Shown: positions 18,021 to 28,207, numbered from the stretch's first letter. The stretch: 64,000 nt of DNA from Sphingomonas phyllosphaerae 5.2 (GCF_000419605.1 NZ_ATTI01000001.1:1646501-1710500); one strand, 5' to 3'. The notes: a model not told the origin generated them from the sequence alone. Program-made: numbers and translations.

Positions 18021-19283
18021 ATGAACCGCATCATCGCGGCCGGGCTGGGCGCAGTCGCCTGCGCATCGTCGCTGCAGGCCCAGACCGACCGGACCGCCGT
18101 CCCGGCATCGGTCCTCACGCTTGCCGAGGCTATCGAGAGAGCAGGCGCGTCGTCTCCGTTCCGGGATGCGGGGTCGGCCGGCCTCCGTGCCGCGGAGGCG
18201 CAACGTCGCGTCGCCGCGCTTCGCCCCAATCCGTCGATCGTCGGCGAGGCGGAGAACGTCGCCGGCACCGGCATCTATCAGGGGCTGCGATCGTCGGAGA
18301 CGACGCTCGGCCTCGCGCTGCCGCTGGAACTCGGCGGCAAGCGCGGCGCCCGCATCGCCGTAGCGGAGGCGCAACTCGGCCGCGCCGGTCTCCAGGCCGA
18401 GATCGCGCGCGCCGACCTGCGACTGCGGGTGACACAGTCCTACAATGCGGCCGCCGCCGCCCAGCGCTGCGTCGCCATTGCACAGGATCAGGCCGGCATT
18501 GCAGCCGAGGTACTTCGCGCCGCCCGCGTGCGGGTACAGGCCGGTCGCGCATCGCCGCTCGAGGAGCAGCGTGCCGCCGTCGCACGCATCCTCGCCGAAG
18601 GTGCGCTGGATCGGGCACGCCGGTCGACAGAGGTGGCGTCCGGCAATCTCGCCCGGCTGCTCGGCATGCCGGTCGATCGGCTCGATCTCGCCTGGTTCGA
18701 TGCAGTGCCCCCAGGCGGCACGCACCGCACATCGTCGGCAGCGGGAACGCTGACGGCCGCCAGCGCTCGTGCCGATCTCGACACGGCGACCGCGCAGGTC
18801 CGTCTGGCCCGCAGTCAGCGGGTGCCGGACCTCACCGTCAGCGCCAGCGCGAGGCGGCTGGAGCAGACCAACGACGTCGCCGCGGTGTTCGGGATCTCTA
18901 TCCCGCTGAACGTCTTCAACAACGGTCGGGCCAGCATCGCCGTTGCCGAGGCGCAGCGGGAACAGTCCGACGCCCGGCGACGGGTCGCGCTGCTTGATGC
19001 CGAGCAGGCGGTGGCGACGGTACAGGCCGAGGCAGAGAACGCTGCGACCACGGCGCGCAACGCCAGCGGGCCGGCGCTCGCCGCGGCGGCCGAGGCAGCC
19101 CGGATCGCCCGCATCGGCTACCGCGAAGGCAAGTTCGGGCAGCTCGATCTCCTCGATGCCGAACGCACGCTGCTCGAAACCCGCACGACCGCGATCGACG
19201 CGCTGGCCGCCCATCACGATGCGCAGGCGCGCCTGGAACGGCTGACCGCCGCCGCGCCGCTCCCCGAGGACGATCGACCATGA
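18021..19283 (+). CDS. czcC: CzcC-like outer-membrane channel (TolC family)
   Basis: A 420-residue protein with a signal peptide (cleavage after about residue 20, SLQAQ) and two outer-membrane-efflux repeats (about 35-215 and 235-405) of long helices flanking strands. RIGYREGKFGQLDLLDAERTLLETR is a typical second-repeat motif. It forms the trans-envelope duct for the RND pump encoded next. A good AGGAG precedes the ATG. The stop overlaps the adaptor gene by 4 nt. Confidence 0.9.
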   Translation: MNRIIAAGLGAVACASSLQAQTDRTAVPASVLTLAEAIERAGASSPFRDAGSAGLRAAEAQRRVAALRPNPSIVGEAENVAGTGIYQGLRSSETTLGLALPLELGGKRGARIAVAEAQLGRAGLQAEIARADLRLRVTQSYNAAAAAQRCVAIAQDQAGIAAEVLRAARVRVQAGRASPLEEQRAAVARILAEGALDRARRSTEVASGNLARLLGMPVDRLDLAWFDAVPPGGTHRTSSAAGTLTAASARADLDTATAQVRLARSQRVPDLTVSASARRLEQTNDVAAVFGISIPLNVFNNGRASIAVAEAQREQSDARRRVALLDAEQAVATVQAEAENAATTARNASGPALAAAAEAARIARIGYREGKFGQLDLLDAERTLLETRTTAIDALAAHHDAQARLERLTAAAPLPEDDRP

Positions 19284-20431
19284 ACCGCATCATGAAGGCC
19301 GCCATGCCCGCCGTCCTGTCGCTCGCCGTCTCCGGCTGCGGCCGGTCGGCAGAGCTTGCGGAAAACCCCGGCGAGGTCGTGGAGACCAGGGAGGCCGCCA
19401 CCGGCGATCCGATGACCGCGCCGCTCTCTGCGCAGCAGATCGCCGACGCAGGCATCGAGGTCACCCGCCCGACCGTTGGCGGCGTCGCGGGCGCGATCGA
19501 GCTTCCTGCGACAATCGAGGGCGACCCGCAGGGCGTGCAGGTGGTCTCGGCCGCCATCGGCGGCCGCCTCGTCTCTCTGACGCGCAATCTAGGCCAGCCG
19601 GTCCGGCGCGGCGAGACGTTGGCCGTCATCGAGAGCCGGGAGGCCGCAAGCCTCAACGCCGAGGTGGAAGCCGCGCGCGCGCGCTCCGCGCTGGCCCGGT
19701 CGAACCTGCGACGCGAGCAGCGCCTGTTCGCCGAGCGGGTGTCGCCCGAGCAGGACCTCATCGCCGCGCGCACCGCCGCGATCGAGGCCGACATTGCGCT
19801 GCGCCTTGCGCGTCAACAGCTGTCGGCCACCGGCGGCGGCGGCGGCGGCGCGCTCAACCGCATCACGGTGCGCTCGCCGATCTCCGGACAGGTGATCGCC
19901 CGCTCGGCGACGCTCGGCCAGCAGATCGCCGCCGACGCCGAGATCTTCCGTGTCGCGAACCTCGCCAAGGTGTCGGTGACGATGTCGCTGGTGCCGGCGG
20001 ATGCCGGTCGGGTCGCCCCGGGCGCACGCGTCGAGGTCACGTCGTCGGGACGGCATCAGGAAGGCCGCGTCACCTTCGTCTCGCCGATCCTCGACGAGAC
20101 CACCCGGCTCGTGCCGGTGATCGCGACCATCGACAATGCCGGCGGCACATGGCGCGTCGGCGAGAATGTCAGCGTGTCGGTGCTGTTGCCCGCCACCGGT
20201 GATCGCAGCGTCGCCGTGCCGTCCGCCGCGGTGCAGATGATCGGCGACAAGCCGCATGTCTTCGTGCGGACCCCCTCGGGCTTCAAGGCGATTGCGGTGA
20301 CGCTCGGCCGCGCCAACGGCGGCTCGGTCACCGTCACCGCCGGCCTGACCGGTGAGGAGCGCATCGCCTCCACCAACTCGTTCACGCTCAAGGCCGAACT
20401 CGGCAAGGGTGAAGCGAAGGATGAGGATTAG
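19280..20431 (+). CDS. czcB: CzcB-like periplasmic adaptor, lipoprotein
   Basis: A 383-residue membrane-fusion protein linking pump and outer-membrane channel. The N-terminus has a lipobox (LAVSGC, Cys near residue 15), so it is a lipoprotein. A barrel-sandwich domain (about 70-110 and 185-220; GQVIARSATLGQQI), a helical hairpin (about 115-175) and C-terminal beta-barrel parts follow. The metal cannot be deduced. Confidence 0.9.
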   Translation: MNRIMKAAMPAVLSLAVSGCGRSAELAENPGEVVETREAATGDPMTAPLSAQQIADAGIEVTRPTVGGVAGAIELPATIEGDPQGVQVVSAAIGGRLVSLTRNLGQPVRRGETLAVIESREAASLNAEVEAARARSALARSNLRREQRLFAERVSPEQDLIAARTAAIEADIALRLARQQLSATGGGGGGALNRITVRSPISGQVIARSATLGQQIAADAEIFRVANLAKVSVTMSLVPADAGRVAPGARVEVTSSGRHQEGRVTFVSPILDETTRLVPVIATIDNAGGTWRVGENVSVSVLLPATGDRSVAVPSAAVQMIGDKPHVFVRTPSGFKAIAVTLGRANGGSVTVTAGLTGEERIASTNSFTLKAELGKGEAKDED

Positions 20432-20434
20432 GCC

Positions 20435-23400
20435 ATGCTCGCCCGTATCGTGACCCTCGCGGTCGAGAAGCGCTGGCTCGTCCTGCTGCTGACCGTCGCC
20501 GCGGCACTCGCCGGAGTGTTCGCCATCCAGCGGCTGCCGATCGACGCCGTGCCCGACATCACCAACAATCAGGTGCAGATCAACGTCGTCGCGCCTGCAC
20601 TATCGCCCGACCAGATCGAGAAGCAGGTCGCCTTCACCGTCGAAACCGCGCTCGCGGGCATTCCCGGCCTCGAACATACCCGGTCGCTCAGCCGCAACGG
20701 TTTCGCCCAGATCACCGCGGTCTTCGATGAGAAGACCGACATCTATTTCGCGAGGTCGCAGGTCGCCGAACGGCTGCGCACCGCCGAGGAGAGCCTGCCC
20801 GACGGCGTGAACCCCGAGATGGGACCGATCGCGACGGGCCTGGGCGACATTTTCATGTGGACGGTCGAATATCGTGAGCTCGACCAGGTCAAGCACCGGA
20901 ACGGCGAACCCGGGCTCCAGAAGGACGGCAGTTACATCACGCCGGAGGGCGACCACCTCTTCGAAGCTGCCGCCAAGGCGACCTACCTGCGCACCGTACA
21001 GGACTGGATCGTCACGCCGCAGCTGAAGGGCAGTGCGGGCTTGGCCGGAGTCGACAGCCTCGGCGGCTATACCAAACAATATCTCGTCGTCCCCGACATC
21101 CAGCGCATGGCAGCGATGAAGATCACGCTGCAGGATCTCGCCACCGCGCTCGAGCGCAACAACACCAGCGCCGGCGCGGGCGTGGTCAACCGCAACGGCG
21201 AGGGGCTGGCCGTCCGTGCGGACGGCCGCGTGCGCAATGCCGACGAACTGGCGCGGACCGTGATCGCCACGCGCGAGGGCGTGCCGATCCTGCTCAGCCA
21301 GATCGCCACCGTCCGTGCCGGGCAGGCGCTGCGCATGGGCTCCGCCTCGGAGGACGGTCATGAGGTCGTCGTCGGCACCGCGGTGATGCGGATCGGGGAG
21401 AACAGCCGCACCGTTTCCACCGCGGTTGGCGCGCGGCTGCACGATATCGGTCGCGCGTTGCCTGTCGACGTTGTGGTAAAGCCGGTGCTCGATCGCACCG
21501 AACTGGTCAACTCGACCATCGCGACCGTCGCCGGCAACCTGGCGGAAGGAGCGCTGCTCGTCATCGTCGTATTGTTCGCGCTGCTCGGCAATCTCCGCGC
21601 GGCGTTGATCGCGGCGCTCGTCATCCCGATCACGATGCTCCTGACCAGCATCGGGATGCTGAAAGTGGGCGTTTCGGCCAATCTGATGAGTCTGGGCGCG
21701 CTCGATTTCGGCCTGATCGTCGACGGCGCCGTCATCATCGTCGAGAACGCGTTGCGACGGCTCGGCCACGCCCAACATGGCCGCAACGAGCCGCTGCCGC
21801 TCCGCCAACGCCTCGATCTGGTTGCGGCGTCGGCGCGCGAGATGATCCGTCCGTCCGTCTACGGTCAGGCGATCATCATCCTCGTCTACGCGCCGTTGCT
21901 CACCTTCACCGGCGTGGAGGGCAAGATGTTCGAGCCGATGGCGCTGACCGTCATCATCGCGCTCGTCTTCGCCTTCATCCTGTCGATGACCTTCGTGCCC
22001 GCCGCGATCGCCATCTGGCTCAGCCGACCGGTCGACGAGAAAGAAAGCCGGATCGTCGGCTGGCTGCGTCGCCGCTACGAGCCCGGCCTCGGCAAGGCGA
22101 TGAGGCGGCCGGGCGTCACGCTCGGCGTCGCCGTCGGCGCACTGGCACTCGCCGGCATTGCCTTCACCACCCTGGGACAGGAGTTCCTGCCGCAACTCGA
22201 CGAGGGCAACATCCTCGTCCAGGCGGTGCGCATTCCCGGAACCTCGGTTGACCAGAGCCAGGCGATGCAATTTCAGGTCGAGAAGATGCTCGCCCGCCAG
22301 CCCGAGGTGCGCTTTGCCTTCTCGCGCACCGGCACGTCGGAGATCGCCTCGGACCCGATGCCGCCGAACGCGACCGACACCTTCGTCATCCTGAAGCCGC
22401 GCGCCGAGTGGCCCGATCCTGATCTGGGCAAGAAGGAACTGGTGGAGCGGATGGAAAAGAGGCTCTCTACGCTGCCCGGCAACGCCTACGAGATCACCCA
22501 GCCGATCCAGATGCGCTTCAACGAACTGATCGCAGGCGTCCGCGGCGACATCGCGGTCAAGGTGTTCGGCGACGACTTCGGCGGCATGAACGACGCGGCC
22601 GGCCGCATTGCCGCCATCCTGCGCAAGACACGCGGTGCCGACGACGTGCGGGTCGAGCAGACGGAGGGGCTGCCGATGTTCGACATCCGCCCCAATCGCA
22701 TGGCGATGTCGCGGATCGGTGTCACCGCCGGCGACGTGCAGGACACCGTCGCTGCCGCGATCGGCGGACGCGAGGCCGGCGTGATCTTCGAGGGCGATCG
22801 CCGCTTCCCTGTCGTCATCCGCCTGTCGGAAGCATCGCGTTCGGACCTGACCGAGGTGGCGCAGGTGCCGGTGCCGACCTCCGCCGGCGGTTTCGTGCCG
22901 CTGTCGACGGTGGCCGACATCGCCGTCGTCGACGGCCCCAACCAGATCAGCCGTGAAAACGGCAAGCGCCGCGTCGTCGTGCAGGCGAATGTCCGTAATC
23001 GCGACGTCGCCGGCGTGGTGGCGGACGCGCGTGCCGCGATCGATGCGCAGGTCAGGATGCCGCCCGGAAGCTACGTCGAATGGGGCGGACAGTTCGAGAA
23101 TCTGGCATCGGCGCGCGACAGGCTGCTGCTGGTCGTTCCCGTGTGCTTCGCGGTCATCATGCTGCTGCTCTACGGGGCGCTCGGGTCGGTGCGCGACGCC
23201 GTCATCGTCTTCACGGGCGTGCCGCTGGCGCTGGTAGGTGGCGTGCTGGCGCTGGCGTTGCGTGGTATGCCGTTTTCGGTTTCGGCGGCCGTGGGCTTCA
23301 TCGCGCTGTCCGGCATTGCCGTGCTCAACGGCCTCGTCATGGTGGCGTCGATTCACGACTTCATGGCACGCGGCATGGAGCGGGTGAGGGCGGCTCATGA

Positions 23401-23638
23401 CGGGGCGTTGGCGCGACTTCGGCCGGTCGCGATGACGGCGCTGGTGGCATCGCTCGGCTTCGTGCCGATGGCGGTCGGGCACGGGGCCGGCGCCGAGGTG
23501 CAGAAACCGCTCGCCACCGTCGTCATCGGCGGTCTGATCTCGGCCACGCTGCTGACCTTGTTCGTCCTGCCGACGCTGTACGCGCGCTTCGGCGGATGGC
23601 GAGCGCCTGCCGTGATCGATCCGTCTCCCCAACCTTGA
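20435..23638 (+). CDS. czcA: CzcA-like heavy-metal RND efflux pump
   Basis: A 1067-residue inner-membrane proton/metal antiporter of the HME-RND class. TM1 is near residues 10-28. The signature DFGLIVDGAVIIVENALRR in TM4 (about 427-445) carries the proton-relay acidic residues of CzcA-type pumps. Two large periplasmic loops and the duplicated 6+6 TM plan are present, with length normal for the class. It follows the adaptor gene after 3 bp. The substrate may be Co, Zn, Cd, Ni or similar. No linked regulator gene is visible. Confidence 0.93.
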   Translation: MLARIVTLAVEKRWLVLLLTVAAALAGVFAIQRLPIDAVPDITNNQVQINVVAPALSPDQIEKQVAFTVETALAGIPGLEHTRSLSRNGFAQITAVFDEKTDIYFARSQVAERLRTAEESLPDGVNPEMGPIATGLGDIFMWTVEYRELDQVKHRNGEPGLQKDGSYITPEGDHLFEAAAKATYLRTVQDWIVTPQLKGSAGLAGVDSLGGYTKQYLVVPDIQRMAAMKITLQDLATALERNNTSAGAGVVNRNGEGLAVRADGRVRNADELARTVIATREGVPILLSQIATVRAGQALRMGSASEDGHEVVVGTAVMRIGENSRTVSTAVGARLHDIGRALPVDVVVKPVLDRTELVNSTIATVAGNLAEGALLVIVVLFALLGNLRAALIAALVIPITMLLTSIGMLKVGVSANLMSLGALDFGLIVDGAVIIVENALRRLGHAQHGRNEPLPLRQRLDLVAASAREMIRPSVYGQAIIILVYAPLLTFTGVEGKMFEPMALTVIIALVFAFILSMTFVPAAIAIWLSRPVDEKESRIVGWLRRRYEPGLGKAMRRPGVTLGVAVGALALAGIAFTTLGQEFLPQLDEGNILVQAVRIPGTSVDQSQAMQFQVEKMLARQPEVRFAFSRTGTSEIASDPMPPNATDTFVILKPRAEWPDPDLGKKELVERMEKRLSTLPGNAYEITQPIQMRFNELIAGVRGDIAVKVFGDDFGGMNDAAGRIAAILRKTRGADDVRVEQTEGLPMFDIRPNRMAMSRIGVTAGDVQDTVAAAIGGREAGVIFEGDRRFPVVIRLSEASRSDLTEVAQVPVPTSAGGFVPLSTVADIAVVDGPNQISRENGKRRVVVQANVRNRDVAGVVADARAAIDAQVRMPPGSYVEWGGQFENLASARDRLLLVVPVCFAVIMLLLYGALGSVRDAVIVFTGVPLALVGGVLALALRGMPFSVSAAVGFIALSGIAVLNGLVMVASIHDFMARGMERVRAAHDGALARLRPVAMTALVASLGFVPMAVGHGAGAEVQKPLATVVIGGLISATLLTLFVLPTLYARFGGWRAPAVIDPSPQP

Positions 23639-23741
23639 ACGCAGGATCTGCATAGGCGGGCACCACGACCGGTAACCATCGCTGCTCCGGATTGTAGCGC
23701 GGCGACGTCGACCGCGGCGAATTCAGCAACAATCTGAAACT

Positions 23742-23760
23742 GATATTGATAGTGACTCGC
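23742..23760 (+). promoter_or_regulatory. Fur-box-like site upstream of the TonB-dependent receptor
   Basis: GATATTGATAGTGACTCGC matches the 19-bp classical Fur box GATAATGATAATCATTATC at 13 of 19 positions, including the first GATA-TGATA hexamers. It lies 45 bp before the GTG start of the receptor, a sensible repressor position. It could equally serve another metal-responsive Fur-family protein. Confidence 0.45.
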
Positions 23761-23804
23761 AGCGGCGCAATCTCTATCGGGGTTCCCGGTTGAAGGGGAA
23801 ACTC

Positions 23805-26066
23805 GTGATCTATTTCAGTGCACTACTACTCGGAACGGTATCGATGGGCGGCGCGGCGCCCGGTGCGGATGCGCTCACGGCACCGGTTCCCAACGACGTC
23901 GATGGCAATGAGCAAGTTCGCGAGGGCGACATCCTCGTCGTCGGCAAAAGCTACGGGCGGGAGGTCGGGAAAACCGTTACGCCGCTGAAGGACACGCCGA
24001 ACACCGTCACCGTTATCGATCGCGAACAGATCGAGGGGCAGAACCTGTTCACGCTGGAAGACGCGCTGACCGCCACGACGGGCATCACCGTCAACGGGGT
24101 GGGCAGCGAAGACCCGTCGTTCCTCTCGCGCGGGTTCGCGATCAACAATTATCTGATCGACGGTGTGCCCACGTTGTCGGTAAACTTCCCTTCCGCGGTT
24201 CCGGACCTGTTCTTCTACGACAGGTTGGAGGTGCTGCGCGGCCCTGCCGGACTGTTCAGCGGATCGGGCAACCCCGCGGGCAGCATCAACCTGGTCCGCA
24301 AGCGGCCGCTGGAGAGTGCGCGTTTGCAGGCCAGCGCCGGCTACGGAAGCTATGAGAACGTCCGTCTCGAACTCGATGCCTCGGCGCCGATCGGCAGCAC
24401 GGCCGGGTTGCGCGCCGGCGTGATGGCGCAGGATCAGGACCAGTTCTTCGATACCGCGCATCGCAACCGGCTGGACGCGTTCGTCGTCGGATCGCTGGAG
24501 ATCGGCGCGCGGACGACACTCACCGCGGGGGCGAATTACGACCGGTTCCGACCTGCCGTCCAGTCGGGCCTGCCCGGTTACGCCGGCGGCGCCGATGGCA
24601 GCGACGGCCGCCTGCTCGACGTGCGCCGCTCCACCTATCTGGGTGCGGACTGGAACCGCTTCGACGCGACAACGTGGTCGGGCTTCGTCGAGGTGGCGCA
24701 CCGTGTCTCCGATCGCTGGACGCTGCGTGCCACGGGTCTGTACACCGATGTCGATCGCGTCGACGTGTACAGCTACATCGGCGCGCAGCCGGTGACCGCC
24801 GCCAATCGCGGCTTGACGAACCAGATCGCCTACCGCGGCGATAGCAGGCAGCAGACGCGCTCGGTCGATTTCAACGGCATCGGTAGCTTCCCGCTGTTCG
24901 GACGCGATCAGACGCTGATCCTCGGGGCGGACTATCAGGCGAGTTCCGGCACCTCCTATTTCACACGATTGTCGAACTACGCCCGCATCGACGTGTTCAA
25001 CCCGGTGTCGCCGGCCGAACCGCCGCTTGATCCCTACGGTCGTTTGCCTCCGTATCCGGTGCAGGGCACGCCCGGCATCTGCACGCCGGTGCAGACGCCC
25101 GCGCAATGCGTGACGCAGGTATATGGCGGCTCGACCACGGAGGTGGAGCAATACGGCATCTATGGCCAGATGCGGCTCAGCCCGCTCGCCGGCCTGACGC
25201 TGATCGGTGGCGGTCGGCTGACGTGGTACGACACCGGCAGCCAGACCTTGCTGCCAGCGGTGGGGATGCGGTCCGGCTATACGATCGAGAACCGCTTCAC
25301 CCCCTATGCCGGGATCGTGTGGGACGTGACGCGCGACCTGAACCTGTACGCCAGCTATGCCGACAGCTTCACGCCACAGGCGCAGCCGGTTGGACGGCAG
25401 CGCGCCGACGGCGACGGCATCGAACCGATGATCGGCGAGCAGTTCGAGGCTGGCAGCAAGCTGTCGTTGATGAACGACCGGCTGCTGCTGTCGGCCGCCG
25501 CCTATCAGATCACGCAGACCAACCGCCTGTTCAACGATCCGGTCGACACGACGCTTTACTATCAGCTCGGCAAGGTGCGCTCGCGCGGGATCGAGGCGGA
25601 GCTGAGCGGCGAGATCGTGTCCGGCTGGCGCATCAACGGCGGCTATAGCTACACGCGGACCAAGTTGCTGGCCGACATCAACCCCGCCGTCGAGGGAACG
25701 TCGCTGGTGCCGGTCATCCCGCGGCACATGGCCAAGCTGTTCACCAACTATGCGCCGGCCGGCGGCGCGCTGGCGGGGGCGAGCATCGGCGGCGGTCTGA
25801 CGTTCTTCGGTGAGACGTCTGGCGGCACGCCCTCGTCGGTGGCGGCAAACGGAACGCGGACCGTCTCGACCGTCGTGCGACAGGGCAGCTACGCGGTGCT
25901 CGACCTGCGCGCCGGGTACAAGCTGACCGAGCAACTCGGCCTGTCGATCAACGTCAACAACCTCCTCGACCGTAGTTATTACGCACGCATCTTCTCTACG
26001 GCACGCGGCAATTACTACGGCAGCCCGCGGACCGTCTTCGCCACCCTCCGCTACACGATCGGCTGA
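23805..26066 (+). CDS. TonB-dependent siderophore-type outer-membrane receptor
   Basis: About 753 residues. A signal-like N-terminus is followed by a plug domain (about 50-165) with TVTVIDREQI, SRGFAINNYLIDGVP and LRGPAGLFSGSGNPAGSINLVRKRP, the siderophore-receptor pattern. A 22-strand barrel ends in RTVFATLRYTIG, lacking the usual terminal aromatic residue. GTG 23805 was chosen because AAGGGGA lies 6 bases upstream; a TTG 15 bases earlier is also in frame. It probably imports a metal chelate, and the upstream Fur-like site fits. It lies 166 bp after the efflux pump. Confidence 0.9.
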   Translation: MIYFSALLLGTVSMGGAAPGADALTAPVPNDVDGNEQVREGDILVVGKSYGREVGKTVTPLKDTPNTVTVIDREQIEGQNLFTLEDALTATTGITVNGVGSEDPSFLSRGFAINNYLIDGVPTLSVNFPSAVPDLFFYDRLEVLRGPAGLFSGSGNPAGSINLVRKRPLESARLQASAGYGSYENVRLELDASAPIGSTAGLRAGVMAQDQDQFFDTAHRNRLDAFVVGSLEIGARTTLTAGANYDRFRPAVQSGLPGYAGGADGSDGRLLDVRRSTYLGADWNRFDATTWSGFVEVAHRVSDRWTLRATGLYTDVDRVDVYSYIGAQPVTAANRGLTNQIAYRGDSRQQTRSVDFNGIGSFPLFGRDQTLILGADYQASSGTSYFTRLSNYARIDVFNPVSPAEPPLDPYGRLPPYPVQGTPGICTPVQTPAQCVTQVYGGSTTEVEQYGIYGQMRLSPLAGLTLIGGGRLTWYDTGSQTLLPAVGMRSGYTIENRFTPYAGIVWDVTRDLNLYASYADSFTPQAQPVGRQRADGDGIEPMIGEQFEAGSKLSLMNDRLLLSAAAYQITQTNRLFNDPVDTTLYYQLGKVRSRGIEAELSGEIVSGWRINGGYSYTRTKLLADINPAVEGTSLVPVIPRHMAKLFTNYAPAGGALAGASIGGGLTFFGETSGGTPSSVAANGTRTVSTVVRQGSYAVLDLRAGYKLTEQLGLSINVNNLLDRSYYARIFSTARGNYYGSPRTVFATLRYTIG

Positions 26067-26099
26067 CACAATCATTTCGTTCAAAAAGGGAAATACACC

Positions 26100-26729
26100 A
26101 TGCGCCTTTCATTGTTCGCTGCCACCCTGCTGATGATACCGTCCACTGCGTATGCGCACGAAATCTGGATCGAGCGTGACGGCACCGGCGCAGCGCGGAT
26201 CTATCTGGGCGAGCCCGGCGAGGCACCGCCTCCCGGCGGCGATCCCGAATTCGCCAAGCTGCAGAAGCCCAAGTTGCTGGGTGCCGATACCAGTCCGGTC
26301 ATTCGCCGCGCCGGGTTCCTCGAAGTCGCGGTTCCCCCGGGCGACGTCCGCCTCTCGGATGACGCAGTCTTCGGGCCGTGGGGGCCGAAGGACAAGCGGG
26401 AGGGAGTCATCTATTACGCGCGCGCCGGACGTCAGGAAGCGACGGCGGCGCTTCCGTTCGAGCTGGCACCGGTTGCGACGGGCGCGTCGCGCTTCGTTCT
26501 GACGCGCGATCGCCAGCCGCTTCCGAATACGGCCGTCGCGATGTTCGCGCCGGATCGGACGAAGACGGAACTGCGGACGGACGCATCCGGTGTCGTCGAA
26601 GTGCCGGCCACGCGGGCCGGTCGGTATCTGCTGGTGGCGGCGGCGCGCGACGACCGCTCGGCTACGCTGCCGGGCGGGAAGGTTGACGTGGTGCACCACA
26701 TCACGACCACGTCGTTCGTCTTGCCCTGA
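26100..26729 (+). CDS. DUF4198 periplasmic protein
   Basis: A 209-residue protein with a clean signal peptide (MRLSLFAATLLMIPSTAYA, then HEIWIERDG). The mature chain has the DUF4198 plan: HEIW near the new N-terminus and two beta-rich domains, the second (about 125-200) with LPNTAVAMFAPDRTKTELRTDASGVVEVPATRAGRYLL. This family is related to nickel-uptake periplasmic domains and often sits beside TonB receptors. It follows the receptor by 33 bp, with AAAGGGAAA upstream. It may bind the imported metal; the N-terminal His supports this weakly. Confidence 0.82.
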   Translation: MRLSLFAATLLMIPSTAYAHEIWIERDGTGAARIYLGEPGEAPPPGGDPEFAKLQKPKLLGADTSPVIRRAGFLEVAVPPGDVRLSDDAVFGPWGPKDKREGVIYYARAGRQEATAALPFELAPVATGASRFVLTRDRQPLPNTAVAMFAPDRTKTELRTDASGVVEVPATRAGRYLLVAAARDDRSATLPGGKVDVVHHITTTSFVLP

Positions 26730-26750
26730 CGAGGGCGCCGGCGGTGACCG

Positions 26751-26780
26751 GCCCTGCCCGCGTCGAGAAGCGGGCAGGGC
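26751..26780 (+). terminator. Strong hairpin after the TonB/DUF4198 genes
   Basis: A perfect 11-bp stem GCCCTGCCCGC/GCGGGCAGGGC with an 8-nt loop, 22 bp after the DUF4198 stop. There is no T-tract, so it may stop transcription poorly on its own or protect the 3' end of the mRNA. Confidence 0.6.
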
Positions 26781-26860
26781 ATGTGTGCAGCAGCGCGCTT
26801 TAACGGACGCGGGCTGCCAGGCGGAATACGAAGGCGAGCAGCCCCGAAGCTCGACAGGGC

Positions 26861-27940
26861 CTACTTACCCGTCGCTTTCTCGATCAGTTCGATGACCCAA
26901 TCTCCGTCGAGCAGGCGCTCGGCATCGGTTTGTGCGACCTCGATCGCCTGTTCGCCGCGGTAGATCCGCACGATCTGGCTGCCCGCGATATCGCGCGGCA
27001 ACCTGCCGACCTCCTCTGCTTTCACGGCACGTTCCCGCAGCTCGATCCGGCCACCCCGCGTGACGAGGTCGGTGACATAGTCGGCAACATGCGGACCGGT
27101 GGTGCACTGGGCCAGCAGCTGCCCGCCGAAGCTGACCGGATTGACGATGATGCTGGCACCCGCGTCGCGGGCGAGAAGTTCGTTTTCGATGGCGGCGATC
27201 GACACCGCGATGCCGGCGTGGGGTGCGAGCCGGCGGCAGGTAAGGATGATCAACACTGCGGTATCGTCACGACCGGGGCAGACGATCACGTTGCTGGCGC
27301 TCTCGACCTTCGCGATCTCCAGCACCTTGTTGTGGGTTGCATCGCCTTCGACCGTGGTGACGCCCCATTCCTCGGCCAGCCGCAGACGGCTGCTATCCTC
27401 ATCGACGACGACGATCCGTCCGGGAGAATGGCCGCGTTCGAGCAGTTCGCTGACTGCGGCGGACCCCGAGCGACCATAGCCGCAGACGATGACATGATCC
27501 TTCAACCCGTGTCTGGCGAGGCCCATGCGCCACCGCTCCCATCCTTGCCTCAGCATGAAGCTGTAGGCGCTACCCAGAAAGATCAGGAACACGAAGATCC
27601 GGATCGGCGTGACGACGAAGGTATCGAACATGCGCGCCGAGTCGCTGACCGGCACGATGTCGCCATACCCCACCGTCGTCACGGTGATGACGGTGAAATA
27701 GACGATGTCGAGGAAGCTTACCGCGCCATCCGTATTGTCCCGCAGCCCGGCGCGATCGATCCAGTGTCCGCCCAGCGCGATACCGACGAGCACCAGCACC
27801 GCCACGCCGCGGATCGCCAGCGTCGTCAGCGGGCTGAGCCGTCCCGGACGGTAGAAGCGCGGGCGCATCGCGGCCACGGCCGATCGCGCGGCCAGCCGCC
27901 CGGGCGTCAATGCGGGCTGGACCGGTCGACGGTGTCTCAC
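26861..27940 (-). CDS. Kch-like potassium channel with RCK (TrkA-N) domain
   Basis: A 359-residue inner-membrane protein. TM1 is about 42-62, the pore loop has selectivity filter TVGYGD (about 88-93) and TM2 is about 112-130. A cytoplasmic RCK domain (about 147-260) has VIVCGYGRSGSAAVSELLERG as the Rossmann motif and VVVDED ending strand 2. The gene is monocistronic and convergent with the DUF4198 gene. Confidence 0.9.
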   Translation of the reverse strand: MRHRRPVQPALTPGRLAARSAVAAMRPRFYRPGRLSPLTTLAIRGVAVLVLVGIALGGHWIDRAGLRDNTDGAVSFLDIVYFTVITVTTVGYGDIVPVSDSARMFDTFVVTPIRIFVFLIFLGSAYSFMLRQGWERWRMGLARHGLKDHVIVCGYGRSGSAAVSELLERGHSPGRIVVVDEDSSRLRLAEEWGVTTVEGDATHNKVLEIAKVESASNVIVCPGRDDTAVLIILTCRRLAPHAGIAVSIAAIENELLARDAGASIIVNPVSFGGQLLAQCTTGPHVADYVTDLVTRGGRIELRERAVKAEEVGRLPRDIAGSQIVRIYRGEQAIEVAQTDAERLLDGDWVIELIEKATGK

Positions 27941-28207
27941 GGACAGGTGACGGGGGCGAAGCGATCCACGCGCGCATCCTTCTGTTAGAGCTGCGCGATC
28001 GGCAAGGCCCGGCAGATCGAGCCGCCCGATCTACTTCAGATCCTCGGCAACACATACCGGGACCAGGCAGCCGAGTTCCGCGGTCGGTCTCCGGTCCATG
28101 AGCCGGCATCCAGATCATTGAACTAGATCGCATTCCGCTCGTTACGCCGGGCATCCAATATCGTTCGGTTCGTCTCGGCTTCAGCCCGGCGCCCGCGAGG
28201 AGCTGAC

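Noticed and set aside
20600..23653. A 1017-codon open frame on the minus strand opposite the RND pump gene
   Set aside because: It mirrors the pump gene and is a by-product of high GC at third positions; the translation is rich in Arg, His and Gln with no fold. The same holds for long antisense frames opposite the TonB receptor (23826-26084), ruvB (48857-50701) and ilvE (10890-12317).
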